From the NCBI GenBank assembly GCA_900100095.1, contig FMTN01000014.1, positions 48,974 to 112,973 of the forward strand: a DNA stretch of 64,000 nucleotides. The letters are read 5' to 3'. Position numbers and translations under genes: made by a program. Of this stretch, positions 44,213-53,415 are shown piece after piece; position 1 is the stretch's first letter, and the number at the start of each line of letters is the position of its first letter. The notes under the pieces are model-generated. The model had not been told where the DNA came from and made no database searches. It saw only the letters and a program-made list of their open reading frames with translations. The stretch is from Lachnospiraceae bacterium C10. Its GTDB lineage: Bacteria; Bacillota; Clostridia; Lachnospirales; Lachnospiraceae.

Positions 44213-44704
44213 ATGGAAATAGAACGAAAATTTCTGGTGGCAAGAGAACATTGCCCACAAGATCTGGAGCAATATCCATATCGGGAGATGGTACAGGGAT
44301 ACCTTTCCACTCATCCTGTGGTACGTGTCAGAAGAGAGGGAGACGACTGGTTTTTGACCTATAAGAGCTTTGGCCGGCTGGCTAGGCAGGAGGTCAATCT
44401 TCCTTTGACACCGGAGGCAGGGGAGCATCTGCTTGAGAAAGCAGACGGATATGTCATACGAAAGAGACGGTATCTGATCCCTGCAGATGCGGTGGATCAG
44501 GAGAGCAAAAGAGCTCTTACCATTGAACTGGATGTTTTTTATGAACCATTCGCGCCTCTCTGTTACGCAGAGGTGGAATTTGACAGTGTAGCATCGGCAC
44601 GGAGTTATCAGGTGCCGAAGTGGTTTGGACGGGAAGTGACAGAGGAGGATGGCTACTCCAACAGTGACCTGTCCCGTCTTGGACGACCGAAGGGAATAGA
44701 ATAA
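44213..44704 (+). CDS. CYTH domain protein
   Basis: A 163-residue protein of the CYTH/triphosphate tunnel family. It starts MEIERKFLV, the metal-binding ExExK signature, and has RVRREGDDWFLTYKS and KRRYLIP with basic residues lining the tunnel, then ELDVFYEP and YAEVEFDS with further metal-binding acids. Bacterial members are often inorganic tripolyphosphatases; adenylate cyclase activity is known for a few. GGAGGG precedes the ATG. Confidence 0.88.
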   Translation: MEIERKFLVAREHCPQDLEQYPYREMVQGYLSTHPVVRVRREGDDWFLTYKSFGRLARQEVNLPLTPEAGEHLLEKADGYVIRKRRYLIPADAVDQESKRALTIELDVFYEPFAPLCYAEVEFDSVASARSYQVPKWFGREVTEEDGYSNSDLSRLGRPKGIE

Positions 44705-44716
44705 AAGGAGGATACG

Positions 44717-45271
44717 ATGGCAAAGGTTGCAGTATTGGCAGCAGATGGCTGCGAAGAGTGTGAAGCGCTCATTCAGGTGGACTTACTTCGAAGAGCCGGT
44801 ATCACGGTGGATATTGTTTCCATTACAGGGAAGAAGGAGATCGAAAGTGCAAGACAGATCCGTTTTCTTGCAGATTACCTGCTTGAAGATGTGGACAGGG
44901 ATTCCTATGACGGTGTGATCCTTCCGGGTGGAATGCCGGGAACACTCCATCTGAAAGAGGATGAGCGTGTACTGGATTGGGTCCGCTCCTTTGCTGAACA
45001 GGGCAAGCTGACGGCGGCAATCTGTGCAGCGCCTACCGTGTTAGGGGCAGCAGGCATCCTTGAAGGTAAGAAAGCGACCTGCTATCCGCAGATGGAGGAC
45101 GGACTTACCGGGGCACAGTTCGTGGAAGATAAGGTTGCTGTGGATGGAGCGATCATTACAAGCCGTGGATTGGGAACGGCGATTGATTTCGGACTGGCAT
45201 TGATTGCATTTTTCTTTGATGATGAAAAAGCACAACAGATCGGAAGCTCTGTGGTGCATGTTAAGAATTAG
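44717..45271 (+). CDS. DJ-1/PfpI family protein
   Basis: A 184-residue protein of the DJ-1/YajL group, fold of glutamine amidotransferases. The nucleophile is C103 in AAICAAPTVLG, and the strand before it contains GVILPGGMPG. Suggested roles in the family include chaperone, glyoxalase and deglycase activities; the last is disputed. AAAAGGAGG precedes the ATG. It ends where the tig promoter begins. Confidence 0.88.
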   Translation: MAKVAVLAADGCEECEALIQVDLLRRAGITVDIVSITGKKEIESARQIRFLADYLLEDVDRDSYDGVILPGGMPGTLHLKEDERVLDWVRSFAEQGKLTAAICAAPTVLGAAGILEGKKATCYPQMEDGLTGAQFVEDKVAVDGAIITSRGLGTAIDFGLALIAFFFDDEKAQQIGSSVVHVKN

Positions 45272-45300
45272 TTGAAATGATGGGATGATTATGATATAAT
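45272..45300 (+). promoter_or_regulatory. Predicted tig promoter
   Basis: TTGAAA (45272-45277), 17 bases, TATAAT (45295-45300) with extended TGA. The leader is about 80 bases. No CtsR or HrcA site was recognised. Confidence 0.8.
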
Positions 45301-45384
45301 CCCTAATTGATTGTACAAGGCTCATTTTGTCCTTTTATGCGAAAAATGGCCTTTTGCATAGATTTTAAGGAGGATTTCATTAAA

Positions 45385-46707
45385 ATGAGCGTAAAGGTAG
45401 AGAATTTAGACAAGAACATGGCAAAGATCACCGTAGAGGTGGATGCTTCTGAGCTGGATAAGGCAATCAAGACTGCATACAACCGTCAGAAGAAGAGCAT
45501 GTCCATTCCTGGATTCCGTAAGGGTAAGGTGCCACAGGCAGTTATCGAGAGAATGTATGGAGCAGAGGTATTCTATGATGATGCTGCTAACATCCTGATC
45601 TCTCAGGAGTATCCTAAGGCTTATGATGAGAGTGGTCTTGAGATCGTTTCACAGCCTCAGGTTGAAGTTGTTAAATGCCAGAAGGGTGAGAACTTCATTT
45701 TTACAGCTGAAGTTGCTACTCGTCCGGAGGTTAAGTTAGGTAAGTACGAAGGTGTTACAGTTACTAAGATCGACACTTCCGTTACAGATGAAGAGGTTGA
45801 GGAGGAGATCGCTCGTCAGCTTAAGACAAATGCACGTACAGTTACAGTAGAGCGTCCAATCGAGAACGGTGATACAGCTGTGATCGACTTCGACGGTTCT
45901 GTTGACGGTGTTGCATTCGACGGTGGTAAGAGCGAGAACTACAGCTTAGAGATCGGTTCCCACTCCTTCATCGATACATTCGAGGATCAGCTGGTTGGTA
46001 AGAAGGCTGGAGATGACGTTGATGTTAACGTTACATTCCCAGAGGATTACCAGGAGGAGAGCCTTGCAGGTAAGGCAGCCCTCTTCAAGGTTAAGATCCA
46101 TGAGGTAAAGGCTAAGGAGCTTCCTACATTAGACGATGAGTACGTTCAGGATACAACAGATTTCGAGAACGTTGCAGACTACAAGGCTGATGTAAAGGCT
46201 ACATTAGAGAAGCGTAAGGAAGACAATGCTAAGCGTACAAAGGAAGATGAGGCTTTAGCTAAGATCGTTGACAAGTCTTCTATGGAGATTCCGGATGCGA
46301 TGTTAGATACTCAGGTTAACAACATGATCAATGATTATGCTCGTAACCTTGCACAGAGCGGATTATCTTTCCAGCAGTACCTTCAGTTCACAGGAATGAC
46401 AATCGAGCAGTTCCGTGAGCAGACTCGTCCGGATGCACTCCAGAGAGTTAAGACATCTCTCGTTCTTGAGGAGATCGTTAAGGAGCAGAATCTTGAGGCA
46501 ACAGACGCTGATGTAGATTCCCGCATCGAGGAGATGGCTAAGCGATACAATATGCCGGCTGAGGATCTGAAGAAGAATGTTCAGGACGATGAGCTTGAGG
46601 GATTCAAGAAGCAGATCGCAATCGAGAAGGCTATTGAGTTTGTAATGGATAATGTTAAGGAGCGCGCAAAGCGTAAGTCCAAGAAGGACGAAGAAAAGGA
46701 AGATTGA
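45385..46707 (+). CDS. tig: Trigger factor
   Basis: Ribosome-bound chaperone and prolyl isomerase, 440 residues. The N-terminal domain carries the ribosome-docking motif IPGFRKGKVP, the FKBP domain spans about 160-245 (GDTAVIDFDGSVDGVAFDGG), and the helical C-terminal domain ends in a lysine-rich tail. ATG 45385 is preferred (AAGGAGG upstream); the frame is open to 45307 without a site. First gene of a tig-clpP-clpX set, the order usual in Firmicutes. Confidence 0.96.
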   Translation: MSVKVENLDKNMAKITVEVDASELDKAIKTAYNRQKKSMSIPGFRKGKVPQAVIERMYGAEVFYDDAANILISQEYPKAYDESGLEIVSQPQVEVVKCQKGENFIFTAEVATRPEVKLGKYEGVTVTKIDTSVTDEEVEEEIARQLKTNARTVTVERPIENGDTAVIDFDGSVDGVAFDGGKSENYSLEIGSHSFIDTFEDQLVGKKAGDDVDVNVTFPEDYQEESLAGKAALFKVKIHEVKAKELPTLDDEYVQDTTDFENVADYKADVKATLEKRKEDNAKRTKEDEALAKIVDKSSMEIPDAMLDTQVNNMINDYARNLAQSGLSFQQYLQFTGMTIEQFREQTRPDALQRVKTSLVLEEIVKEQNLEATDADVDSRIEEMAKRYNMPAEDLKKNVQDDELEGFKKQIAIEKAIEFVMDNVKERAKRKSKKDEEKED

Positions 46708-46713
46708 TAATTT

Positions 46714-47301
46714 ATGGCAACAATACCTTATGTCATTGAACAAAATTCCAGAGGTGAGAGAAGTTACGACATCTACTCACGTCTTTTAAAGGATCGTATC
46801 ATTTTTCTTGGAGAAGAAGTGAATGAGACAACAGCCTCTCTGGTTGTTGCTCAGTTACTCTTCCTTGAGTCAGAGGATCCGAACAAGGATATTCATCTTT
46901 ATATTAATTCCCCAGGAGGAATGGTTACAGCTGGTATGGCAATTTACGATACCATGCAGTATATCAAGTGCGATGTATCTACCATCTGTGTAGGTCTTGC
47001 AGCTTCTATGGGAGCATTTCTTTTAGCCGGCGGTGCGAAGGGTAAGCGTCTTGCTCTTCCAAATGCTGAGATCATGATTCACCAGCCATCCGGCGGTGCA
47101 AAGGGTCAGGCAACGGAGATCGAGATTGCGGCTGAGAGCATCTTAAAGACAAAGAGAAAATTAAACGAAATGTTAGCGAAGAATACTGGGAAGACGGTTG
47201 AGCAGGTAACTGCAGATACCGAGCGTGACCACTATCTTTCTGCACAGGAAGCTTTAGACTATGGTTTAATTGACCGTGTAATTGAAAGTCGCGAAGCATA
47301 A
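46714..47301 (+). CDS. clpP: ATP-dependent Clp protease, proteolytic subunit
   Basis: Serine protease that forms two stacked heptamer rings, 195 residues. The catalytic triad is S98 (LAASMGAF), H123 (MIHQPSGG) and D172 (TERDHYLS), matching B. subtilis ClpP numbering. The N-terminal [19 protein letters not shown] is typical. It starts six bases after tig and is followed by a hairpin before clpX. Confidence 0.97.
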   Translation: MATIPYVIEQNSRGERSYDIYSRLLKDRIIFLGEEVNETTASLVVAQLLFLESEDPNKDIHLYINSPGGMVTAGMAIYDTMQYIKCDVSTICVGLAASMGAFLLAGGAKGKRLALPNAEIMIHQPSGGAKGQATEIEIAAESILKTKRKLNEMLAKNTGKTVEQVTADTERDHYLSAQEALDYGLIDRVIESREA

Positions 47302-47306
47302 TTAAG

Positions 47307-47336
47307 AAGGGTACCCCAGGAATGGGATACCCTTTT
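47307..47336 (+). terminator. Weak hairpin between clpP and clpX
   Basis: AAGGGTA-C-CCC and GGG-A-TACCCTT around AGGAAT, followed by four T residues. It may attenuate clpX expression rather than end transcription. Confidence 0.5.
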
Positions 47337-47360
47337 CATGATATATTAAATGGAGGAATT

Positions 47361-48668
47361 ATGGCAGGTAGAAAGTCAAATGATGATCAGATTCGCTGCT
47401 CATTTTGCGGGAAACCGCAGTCACAGGTCCGTAAATTGATTGCAGGACCAAACGGTACCTATATTTGTGACGAGTGTGTCGAGATCTGTTCTGAGATCAT
47501 TGACGAAGAATTCGTTGATGATATGTTAGAAGAAGTAGATCCTGCTCAGAATCTGAATATTAACCTTTTAAAACCAAGGGAGCTTAAGAGTTTCCTGGAT
47601 GATTATGTCATCGGACAGGATGAAGCAAAGAAGGTTCTTTCTGTTGCAGTATATAACCACTATAAGAGAGTTCTTTCCGGTAAGAAATCGGATGTGGAAT
47701 TACAGAAGAGTAATGTCCTGATGCTTGGACCGACCGGTTCCGGTAAGACTTTGCTGGCACAGACTCTGGCAAGAGTTTTGGGTGTACCTTTCGCGATCGC
47801 GGATGCTACCACCTTAACCGAGGCCGGCTATGTAGGTGAAGATGTTGAAAACATACTGCTGAAGCTGATTCAGGCGGCAGAGTATGATGTGAATAAGGCT
47901 CAGCTGGGTATTATCTATATCGATGAGATCGATAAGATTACGAAGAAGAGCGAGAATGTATCCATTACACGAGATGTATCAGGAGAGGGCGTTCAGCAGG
48001 CACTGCTGAAGATCCTTGAGGGTACGGTGGCTTCTGTACCGCCACAGGGTGGACGTAAGCATCCGCAGCAGGAACTGATTCAGATCGATACAACCAATAT
48101 CCTCTTTATCTGCGGTGGCGCATTTGAAGGTCTGGACAAGATCATTGAGTCCCGCCTGGATACCAAGCGCATCGGATTTGATACCGATCCTTCCGAGTCT
48201 GTGAATAAGGAGAAGTCAGAGAGCGATCTGCTGAAGCTGGCTCTTCCTCAGGATTTCGTTAAATTCGGACTGATTCCGGAGTTTATCGGACGTGTTCCAA
48301 TCAATGTATCTTTGGACCTTCTGGATGAGGAAGCTCTGGTACGTATTCTGACAGAGCCGAAGAATTGCCTTGTGAAGCAGTATCAGGCGCTGTTCCACAT
48401 GGATGATGTGGAGCTTACCTTCACCAACGAGGCTATCCGGGAGATTGCAAAGAAGTCTCTGGAGCGTAAGACAGGCGCCCGTGGTCTTCGTGCCATTATG
48501 GAATCTGTCATGATGGACTTCATGTTTGAGATTCCATCAGAAAAGGACTGCGATGCAGTGGAGATTACCAAGGAAATGGTAGATTCGAACCTGCTTCTGG
48601 TCGACAAGAAGAGTAAGAATGTTATTTCCCTTGAAGATAAAGATGAAGAGTCAAAGGAAAGTGCTTAA
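47361..48668 (+). CDS. clpX: ClpX ATPase subunit
   Basis: AAA+ unfoldase partner of ClpP, 435 residues. The N-terminal zinc domain has CSFCGK and CDECVEIC. The ATPase has Walker [16 protein letters not shown], Walker [11 protein letters not shown] and sensor elements, and [13 protein letters not shown]. The IGF loop that docks on ClpP appears as IGFDTD. GGAGG precedes ATG 47361; the frame is open further upstream. A terminator follows. Confidence 0.97.
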   Translation: MAGRKSNDDQIRCSFCGKPQSQVRKLIAGPNGTYICDECVEICSEIIDEEFVDDMLEEVDPAQNLNINLLKPRELKSFLDDYVIGQDEAKKVLSVAVYNHYKRVLSGKKSDVELQKSNVLMLGPTGSGKTLLAQTLARVLGVPFAIADATTLTEAGYVGEDVENILLKLIQAAEYDVNKAQLGIIYIDEIDKITKKSENVSITRDVSGEGVQQALLKILEGTVASVPPQGGRKHPQQELIQIDTTNILFICGGAFEGLDKIIESRLDTKRIGFDTDPSESVNKEKSESDLLKLALPQDFVKFGLIPEFIGRVPINVSLDLLDEEALVRILTEPKNCLVKQYQALFHMDDVELTFTNEAIREIAKKSLERKTGARGLRAIMESVMMDFMFEIPSEKDCDAVEITKEMVDSNLLLVDKKSKNVISLEDKDEESKESA

Positions 48669-48681
48669 GGATTGAATTGTG

Positions 48682-48715
48682 ACGGGGTGCTGCGATGCGG
48701 TGCCCTGTTTTATTT
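48682..48715 (+). terminator. Terminator-like hairpin after clpX
   Basis: A 12-pair stem with several G-T pairs (48682-48693 with 48697-48708) and a GAT loop, followed by TTTATTT. Confidence 0.6.
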
Positions 48716-48721
48716 AAAACA

Positions 48722-48770
48722 ACGAGCCTAAGTCCCACCTGCAAGCTCGCTTGCGAGGGGGACTTAGGCG
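48722..48770 (+). repeat. Second repeat family, full hairpin copy
   Basis: GCCTAAGTCCC (48726-48736) and GGGACTTAGGC (48759-48769) form an 11-base stem, with an inner hairpin GCAAG-CTCG-CTTGC. A diverged, shortened copy lies at 28758. No T-run follows. Confidence 0.75.
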
Positions 48771-48783
48771 ACTGTAGAACACC

Positions 48784-48866
48784 GAAAGGCTTTGCCTTGA
48801 GGTGCGAAACAGAGTTGAAATCGAGTAGGAGTCAGCCTACTCGATTTGACAGACGAAAAGCCTTAC
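48784..48866. other. Nested hairpin element upstream of engB
   Basis: An outer stem AAGGCTTT (48786-48793) with AAAGCCTT (48857-48864) encloses a perfect 12-base stem (48818-48829 with 48836-48847) around AGTCAG. It directly abuts the repeat at 48722, so 140 bases between clpX and engB are almost fully structured. It could be a mobile repeat, an RNA element or an engB leader. Confidence 0.5.
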
Positions 48867-48885
48867 CGGTAATTGGAGGTTAAAA

Positions 48886-49485
48886 ATGGTAATTAAACAA
48901 GTGGAACTGGAGACGGTGTGTGGTATTACAAGTACTCTTCCGGTGAATACGCAGCCTGAAGTTGCTTTTGCGGGTAAATCCAATGTCGGTAAGTCCAGCC
49001 TGATCAACTGTATTCTAAACCGTAAGTCTCTGGCAAGAACATCAGCGCAGCCCGGCAAGACACAGACAATCAACTACTATCACTTAAATGACAGTATCTA
49101 TCTGGTGGATCTTCCGGGATACGGATATGCCAAAGCATCCAAGGCGGAAGTGGAAAAGTGGGGCGTCATGATTGAAAACTATCTGGCAGAGTCGGAAATG
49201 CTTCGCGTTATTTTCCTTCTGGTGGATATCCGTCATGCGCCGGGTAAGAATGATATTCAGATGTATGACTGGATCAAATACATGGAGTATCAGCCGATTA
49301 TTCTGGCCACCAAGGCAGATAAGATCAAGCGTAGCCAGTTGCAGAAGCATGTCAAGATGCTTCGGGAAGGACTTGGTGCAGATGAAGATACCATCATTGT
49401 TCCGTTCTCTTCAGTGACAGGACAGGGACGGGATGAAGTGTTGGATTTTATGGATCAGGTATTGGAGAATGAATACGAGGAATAA
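48886..49485 (+). CDS. engB: Ribosome biogenesis GTPase EngB (YsxC/YihA)
   Basis: Essential GTPase for large-subunit assembly, 199 residues. G1 is AGKSNVGKSSLIN, the switch region TSAQPGKTQTINYY, G3 DLPGYGYAK, G4 TKADK and G5 SS after VPF. The usual neighbour lon is not between clpX and this gene. ATTGGAGG precedes the ATG. The metal transporter genes follow after three bases. Confidence 0.95.
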   Translation: MVIKQVELETVCGITSTLPVNTQPEVAFAGKSNVGKSSLINCILNRKSLARTSAQPGKTQTINYYHLNDSIYLVDLPGYGYAKASKAEVEKWGVMIENYLAESEMLRVIFLLVDIRHAPGKNDIQMYDWIKYMEYQPIILATKADKIKRSQLQKHVKMLREGLGADEDTIIVPFSSVTGQGRDEVLDFMDQVLENEYEE

Positions 49486-49488
49486 GAA

Positions 49489-50406
49489 ATGAGAAAAAAC
49501 CAAACGGCGAAATACTGTTTTGTAGTATTACTTTCCTTGGTGCTGATCCTGGCAACGCTGTTGATCAGCTATCAGGCCTACCGGTCAAATCATCCCAAAA
49601 AGGGGCAGGAGTTTCAGGTGGTGACATCCTTTGTTCCGATGTATACCATTGCACTGAACCTTTTGGATGGTGTTGAAGGCGTGTCGGTTACGAATCTTTC
49701 ATCGCCGAAAACGGGATGTCTGCATGACTATGAACCGACACCGGCGGATCTTAAGATACTCTCCACCTGTGATGTCTTCGTTGTAAACGGCGGAGGTATG
49801 GAGGCTTTTCTGGATAAGGCCCGGGAGCAGAATGAAAATCTTACCATCATTGACACATCAAAGGGTGTGACGGACGGGATGGAAGATAACGCACATTACT
49901 GGCTGAGTGTCTCCTGTTATCAGGAGCAGACGGAGAAAGTTAAAACAGAACTTAAGAAAAAACTGGAAAGCCGGGGGCTTCCAACCGGACGTCTGATGGA
50001 AAACAGCGAAGCATATCTTAAGAAACTTTCAAAGTTACAGGAGAAGGAACAGGAACTTTATCAGATCCTGCAGAAGGAAGGAAGAGAGGCTGTTCTGTTA
50101 CAGGAGTCGTTTGCCTATCTGGCAAGGGATCTTGGGGTTAAAGTCAACGGTGTGACCGATCTGGACGAAGAGCGTCAGGTCAGTGCGAAGGAAGTGGCTT
50201 CCATGATGGAGGTTCTGTCAGAGGATGATATGGTATGGGCAGATCCTGTCTACGGTCAGAATATGCAGTCGACACTGGCGAAGCAGACCGGTGCGAAGAA
50301 AGTGACGGTTGATCCGGTTACCGTATGTTCCGATGTGGATAAGGATACCTATCTTGAGAGAATGGAAGAGAATTTGTCCACCATCAGAAAGGCGGTGTCC
50401 AGGTGA
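49489..50406 (+). CDS. znuA: Zinc/manganese ABC transporter substrate-binding protein
   Basis: Cluster 9 metal-binding protein, 305 residues, with an uncleaved or signal-type N-terminal helix and no lipobox Cys. Metal-binding candidates are His in GCLHDYEPTPADLK, His in NAHYWLS and Glu or Asp residues in the C-terminal lobe. It lacks the His-rich loop of many ZnuA/AdcA proteins, so zinc or manganese cannot be decided. Co-transcribed with the ATPase and permease genes through short overlaps. Whether it depends on engB transcription is unknown, but no promoter was seen between them. Confidence 0.82.
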   Translation: MRKNQTAKYCFVVLLSLVLILATLLISYQAYRSNHPKKGQEFQVVTSFVPMYTIALNLLDGVEGVSVTNLSSPKTGCLHDYEPTPADLKILSTCDVFVVNGGGMEAFLDKAREQNENLTIIDTSKGVTDGMEDNAHYWLSVSCYQEQTEKVKTELKKKLESRGLPTGRLMENSEAYLKKLSKLQEKEQELYQILQKEGREAVLLQESFAYLARDLGVKVNGVTDLDEERQVSAKEVASMMEVLSEDDMVWADPVYGQNMQSTLAKQTGAKKVTVDPVTVCSDVDKDTYLERMEENLSTIRKAVSR

Positions 50407-51164
50407 GAAGAATCATGCGTCCATGTGGACTTCATTGCATTAAGATCAAGAACTTCGGCGTGAATTTTGGAGATCAGGTCATTTTATCGGATGTCAATCT
50501 TCATATCCACTGCGGAACCTTGACAAGTATCATTGGAAGAAATGGTGCAGGTAAGAGTACCCTGATCCGCGGAATTTTGGGAGAGATTCCCCATACCGGA
50601 AGCCTGGAATTCCGTAATACCGAGGATGGTAAGATCCGTAAGATAAGGATTGGATATGTGCCGCAGAAACTTCATGTGGAGCCGGCAGCACCGATTTCTG
50701 TCTATGATATGCTGACAAGTTTTCAGGGGAAAGTGCCGGCGTTTCTTCCTTCCAAAAAGCAGAGACAAATAGCGCTGGAAGCCCTGGAGGAATTCGCGGC
50801 AGAGGATCTGATCGATAAGAAGGTCGGTATGCTTTCGGGTGGAGAGCTTCAGAGGGTTCTTTTGGCTATGGCGGTTATGGACGACCCGGATCTTTTGCTG
50901 TTAGATGAACCGGTGTCAGGAATTGATAAAAACGGTATGGATCTTTTCTACGAGAAGATGAAATATCTGAAGGAACATCATGATCTGGCGGTTGTACTGG
51001 TCAGTCACGATCTGGATTATGTGGCCAGATATTCCGATCAGGTCATTCTTCTTGATGAAAGTGTTGCAGCCAGTGGTACTCCAAAAGCTGTTTTTACAAG
51101 TGAGGCCTTCCAGAATGTTTTCGGTGGCGCCAACTATGAATTTGCAAAGGAGATAGAGGCATGA
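50403..51164 (+). CDS. znuC: Metal ABC transporter ATPase
   Basis: Cytoplasmic ATPase of the metal importer, 253 residues. Walker A GRNGAGKSTLIRG, Q-loop GYVPQK, signature LSGGELQRVLLA, Walker B LLLLDEPVSGID, and switch His in VSHD. The GTG at 50403 overlaps the znuA stop by four bases; ATG 50415 is a possible alternative. Its partner permease gene overlaps the 3' end by four bases. Confidence 0.9.
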   Translation: MRRIMRPCGLHCIKIKNFGVNFGDQVILSDVNLHIHCGTLTSIIGRNGAGKSTLIRGILGEIPHTGSLEFRNTEDGKIRKIRIGYVPQKLHVEPAAPISVYDMLTSFQGKVPAFLPSKKQRQIALEALEEFAAEDLIDKKVGMLSGGELQRVLLAMAVMDDPDLLLLDEPVSGIDKNGMDLFYEKMKYLKEHHDLAVVLVSHDLDYVARYSDQVILLDESVAASGTPKAVFTSEAFQNVFGGANYEFAKEIEA

Positions 51165-51979
51165 GTACCATGTTACATGAATTCTTTCAGTATGATTTTA
51201 TCCGGATTGCCCTGGTGGCGATTCTTCTGATGACACCGATGTATGGAATGGTAGGTACTCTGGTGGTAGAAAAGAAGATGGCATACTTCTCGGATGCCCT
51301 CGGACATTCGGCTCTTACCGGAATTGCCGTTGGTGTTATCTGTCAGGTGGTGGATTCGCAGGTTGCCATGATCGGTTATGCTGTAGTTTTTGCTCTGCTG
51401 CTCAATCAGATCCGGTTTCGCGGCAAGGCATCCACGGATACCATTATTTCGGTCTGCGCCAGTGTTTCCCTGGCAGCAGGTCTTGCAATCCTGTCCAGAG
51501 GAGGAAATTTTTCCAACTATGCATCCCTTCTTGTGGGAGATGTACTTTCCATGTCAAGAAAAGACCTTGTTATGCTGCTGATCCTTTTGGTTATTGCAGT
51601 CATCTACTACATCTTCTGCGTGAATGCATCCCTTGCGGTTACCATTCATCCGACGCTTGCAAAAGCAAAGGGGTATCGCGTAAGACTTCTGGAAAATCTG
51701 TTTGCGGTTCTTGTGGCGGTCATGGTTACACTTTCCATTCGCTGGATAGGAATTTTGCTGATCAATGCGCTGCTGATTCTTCCGGCTGCGGCATCGCGTA
51801 ACATCGCATCCAATATGAGACAGCATTTATGCCTGTCCATTGTATTTTCTGTTTTGAGTGGTCTTTTGGGACTGTTTTTATCGTATTTTGTGAATGTGGC
51901 AACGGGACCTGTGATTGTTATTTTTGCGGGTATTCTGTACTTTGCAACCCTTGTATATTCAGCATTTGTAAGAGAATAG
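51161..51979 (+). CDS. znuB: Metal ABC transporter permease
   Basis: ABC-3 family permease with about eight helices, 272 residues. Signatures are KKMAYFSDALGHSALTG near the N-terminus and IGILLINALLILPAAASRNIA in the second half. Last gene of the unit; a bidirectional terminator follows. Confidence 0.9.
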   Translation: MSTMLHEFFQYDFIRIALVAILLMTPMYGMVGTLVVEKKMAYFSDALGHSALTGIAVGVICQVVDSQVAMIGYAVVFALLLNQIRFRGKASTDTIISVCASVSLAAGLAILSRGGNFSNYASLLVGDVLSMSRKDLVMLLILLVIAVIYYIFCVNASLAVTIHPTLAKAKGYRVRLLENLFAVLVAVMVTLSIRWIGILLINALLILPAAASRNIASNMRQHLCLSIVFSVLSGLLGLFLSYFVNVATGPVIVIFAGILYFATLVYSAFVRE

Positions 51980-51985
51980 AAAAGA

Positions 51986-52016
51986 CCCTCCCGGTACAAT
52001 GCCGGGAGGGTTTTCT
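51986..52016. terminator. Bidirectional terminator between znuB and the fab operon end
   Basis: CCCTCCCGG and CCGGGAGGG form a perfect nine-base stem with a seven-base loop. TTTTCTT follows on plus and TCTTTTC on minus. It serves both convergent operons. Confidence 0.88.
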
Positions 52017-52882
52017 TATAGACAGCTTTTTGTTTTAATGGAAAGATAGGTGTGGATGGTATCATCCTTTGGATCCTTGTTGTGAAGGATCTTATCCGAG
52101 AGAACCTGAAGGGAACGAACGCCCTGGGTTACAGGCTCCTGATAGATGGAGGCTGAAATCACACCTTTCTTCATAAATTCTTTGATCGGGTCGATCAAAT
52201 CGAAGGTAATCACATGGAAACTCTTTCTGGTTGTCATCTGATACAGGCCTTTGCAACCGCCGTAGATACCTCCGGAGGTGGCAAAGAAGAAGCAGGAGAT
52301 CAGTGGATGATCTCGCATGACTTTCTGAACCATCTCGTAACATTTGTAGTCGTCGTCCCGGCATTCCTGTATAGATTCAATGGTCATCTTGCTTCGGGTC
52401 CGCTTGATGGTATCAACAAAACCCTGTACACGCTCCTGATGACCGATGATATTGCGGGAACCGGTGATAATGCCGATCTCACCCTTGTCCTGGGCGAGAA
52501 TCTGAAGGATTTCAGCTGCAACAACACCGCTCTGATACGGATCGGGTCCGACATAACAGATACGACCGGAGTCGGGAATGTCAGAATTGACACATACGAC
52601 CGGAGTACCGGCGTCTGTTAATTTCTTCAGGCGTTTTGCAACCAGTGGATCATTATAAGGTGCAATAATCAGTCCCTGTATGCCGTTTTTTTCCAACTGA
52701 TCGATGCATTCGACCTGGCTTTGAGCCGTAAAATCAGAGGTCTTGCGAATCAGTTTCGTGTCAGACGGAAGTCCGATCTTGAATGTCATCATACCTTCCC
52801 AAATCTGGTCGAAGAATTCGGCTCTTTTGTCACCGAAAAAAATCACACCGATGGTAAGAGAAGGGGTATCCTTGGTTGCCAT
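52016..52882 (-). CDS. Sugar-binding-fold protein without HTH or signal peptide
   Basis: A 288-residue protein with the full two-lobe RbsB/LacI ligand-binding fold (SLTIGVIFFGD, GIQGLIIAPYNDPLVAKRL, IGIITGSRNIIGHQERVQGF, FHVITFDLIDP). It lacks the 60-residue LacI helix-turn-helix and any export signal. The start at 52882 is supported by GGAGGAT; an extension to 52939 would read through the MarR gene end. It is the last gene of the fab operon, 13 bases after the MarR gene. Likely a cytoplasmic ligand sensor or a LacI-family remnant; function unknown. Confidence 0.75.
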   Translation of the reverse strand: MATKDTPSLTIGVIFFGDKRAEFFDQIWEGMMTFKIGLPSDTKLIRKTSDFTAQSQVECIDQLEKNGIQGLIIAPYNDPLVAKRLKKLTDAGTPVVCVNSDIPDSGRICYVGPDPYQSGVVAAEILQILAQDKGEIGIITGSRNIIGHQERVQGFVDTIKRTRSKMTIESIQECRDDDYKCYEMVQKVMRDHPLISCFFFATSGGIYGGCKGLYQMTTRKSFHVITFDLIDPIKEFMKKGVISASIYQEPVTQGVRSLQVLSDKILHNKDPKDDTIHTYLSIKTKSCL

Positions 52883-52895
52883 GATATCCTCCGTT

Positions 52896-53411
52896 CTAGT
52901 CCGGAGTCTTGCCATTGTGTGATGGCTTCTCCAGATCATTTAGGATTGCCTGATCAACGACGGAGAGCATCTCTGTAAGTTTATCATAGTCTTCCTGTGA
53001 GAACTGTTCTTTTATCAGGTCGTCAAGTCGCCTCAGGTAATCCTCGTTAATAGAGTTATAGTGCTCGTATTTCTCAGTGGGCTCCAAAAAATAGCTACGC
53101 AGATCCTTTGTAGAACGAACCTTCCGAAGATAGCCCTTTTTGATCAAACTGGAGATACGGTAAGCAGCATTCGGTGCGGAAATACCCATGGCCTTGGCAA
53201 ATCTTGCGGCTGTCGGGCGACCGAGTGCGTTGATTGCTTCCATACTGAAGAATTCAACCGTGGTCAATGTAGCTTCCCGATGTTCGAAAACAGAAAAGAC
53301 CTGCATATAAAAATGAAGCTGAAGCTTACTATAGATACTTCGAAAAACATTTTGTAGCAAAATCCAATCCTCCCTTTGATGATCAAAGTAATCTATTATC
53401 TCTTTCATCAT
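52896..53411 (-). CDS. MarR-family regulator, FabT-like position
   Basis: A 171-residue winged-helix protein with RPTAARFAKAMGISAPNAAYRISSLIKKGYLRKV as DNA-binding part (residues about 65-100). It probably controls the fab operon it belongs to, as FabT does in streptococci, but FabT lies at the start of that cluster and this gene lies near the end. ATG 53411 and the next codon are both Met; no strong ribosome site is seen, and the start is five bases from the fabZ stop, so coupling is likely. Confidence 0.8.
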   Translation of the reverse strand: MMKEIIDYFDHQREDWILLQNVFRSIYSKLQLHFYMQVFSVFEHREATLTTVEFFSMEAINALGRPTAARFAKAMGISAPNAAYRISSLIKKGYLRKVRSTKDLRSYFLEPTEKYEHYNSINEDYLRRLDDLIKEQFSQEDYDKLTEMLSVVDQAILNDLEKPSHNGKTPD

Positions 53412-53415
53412 AGCA

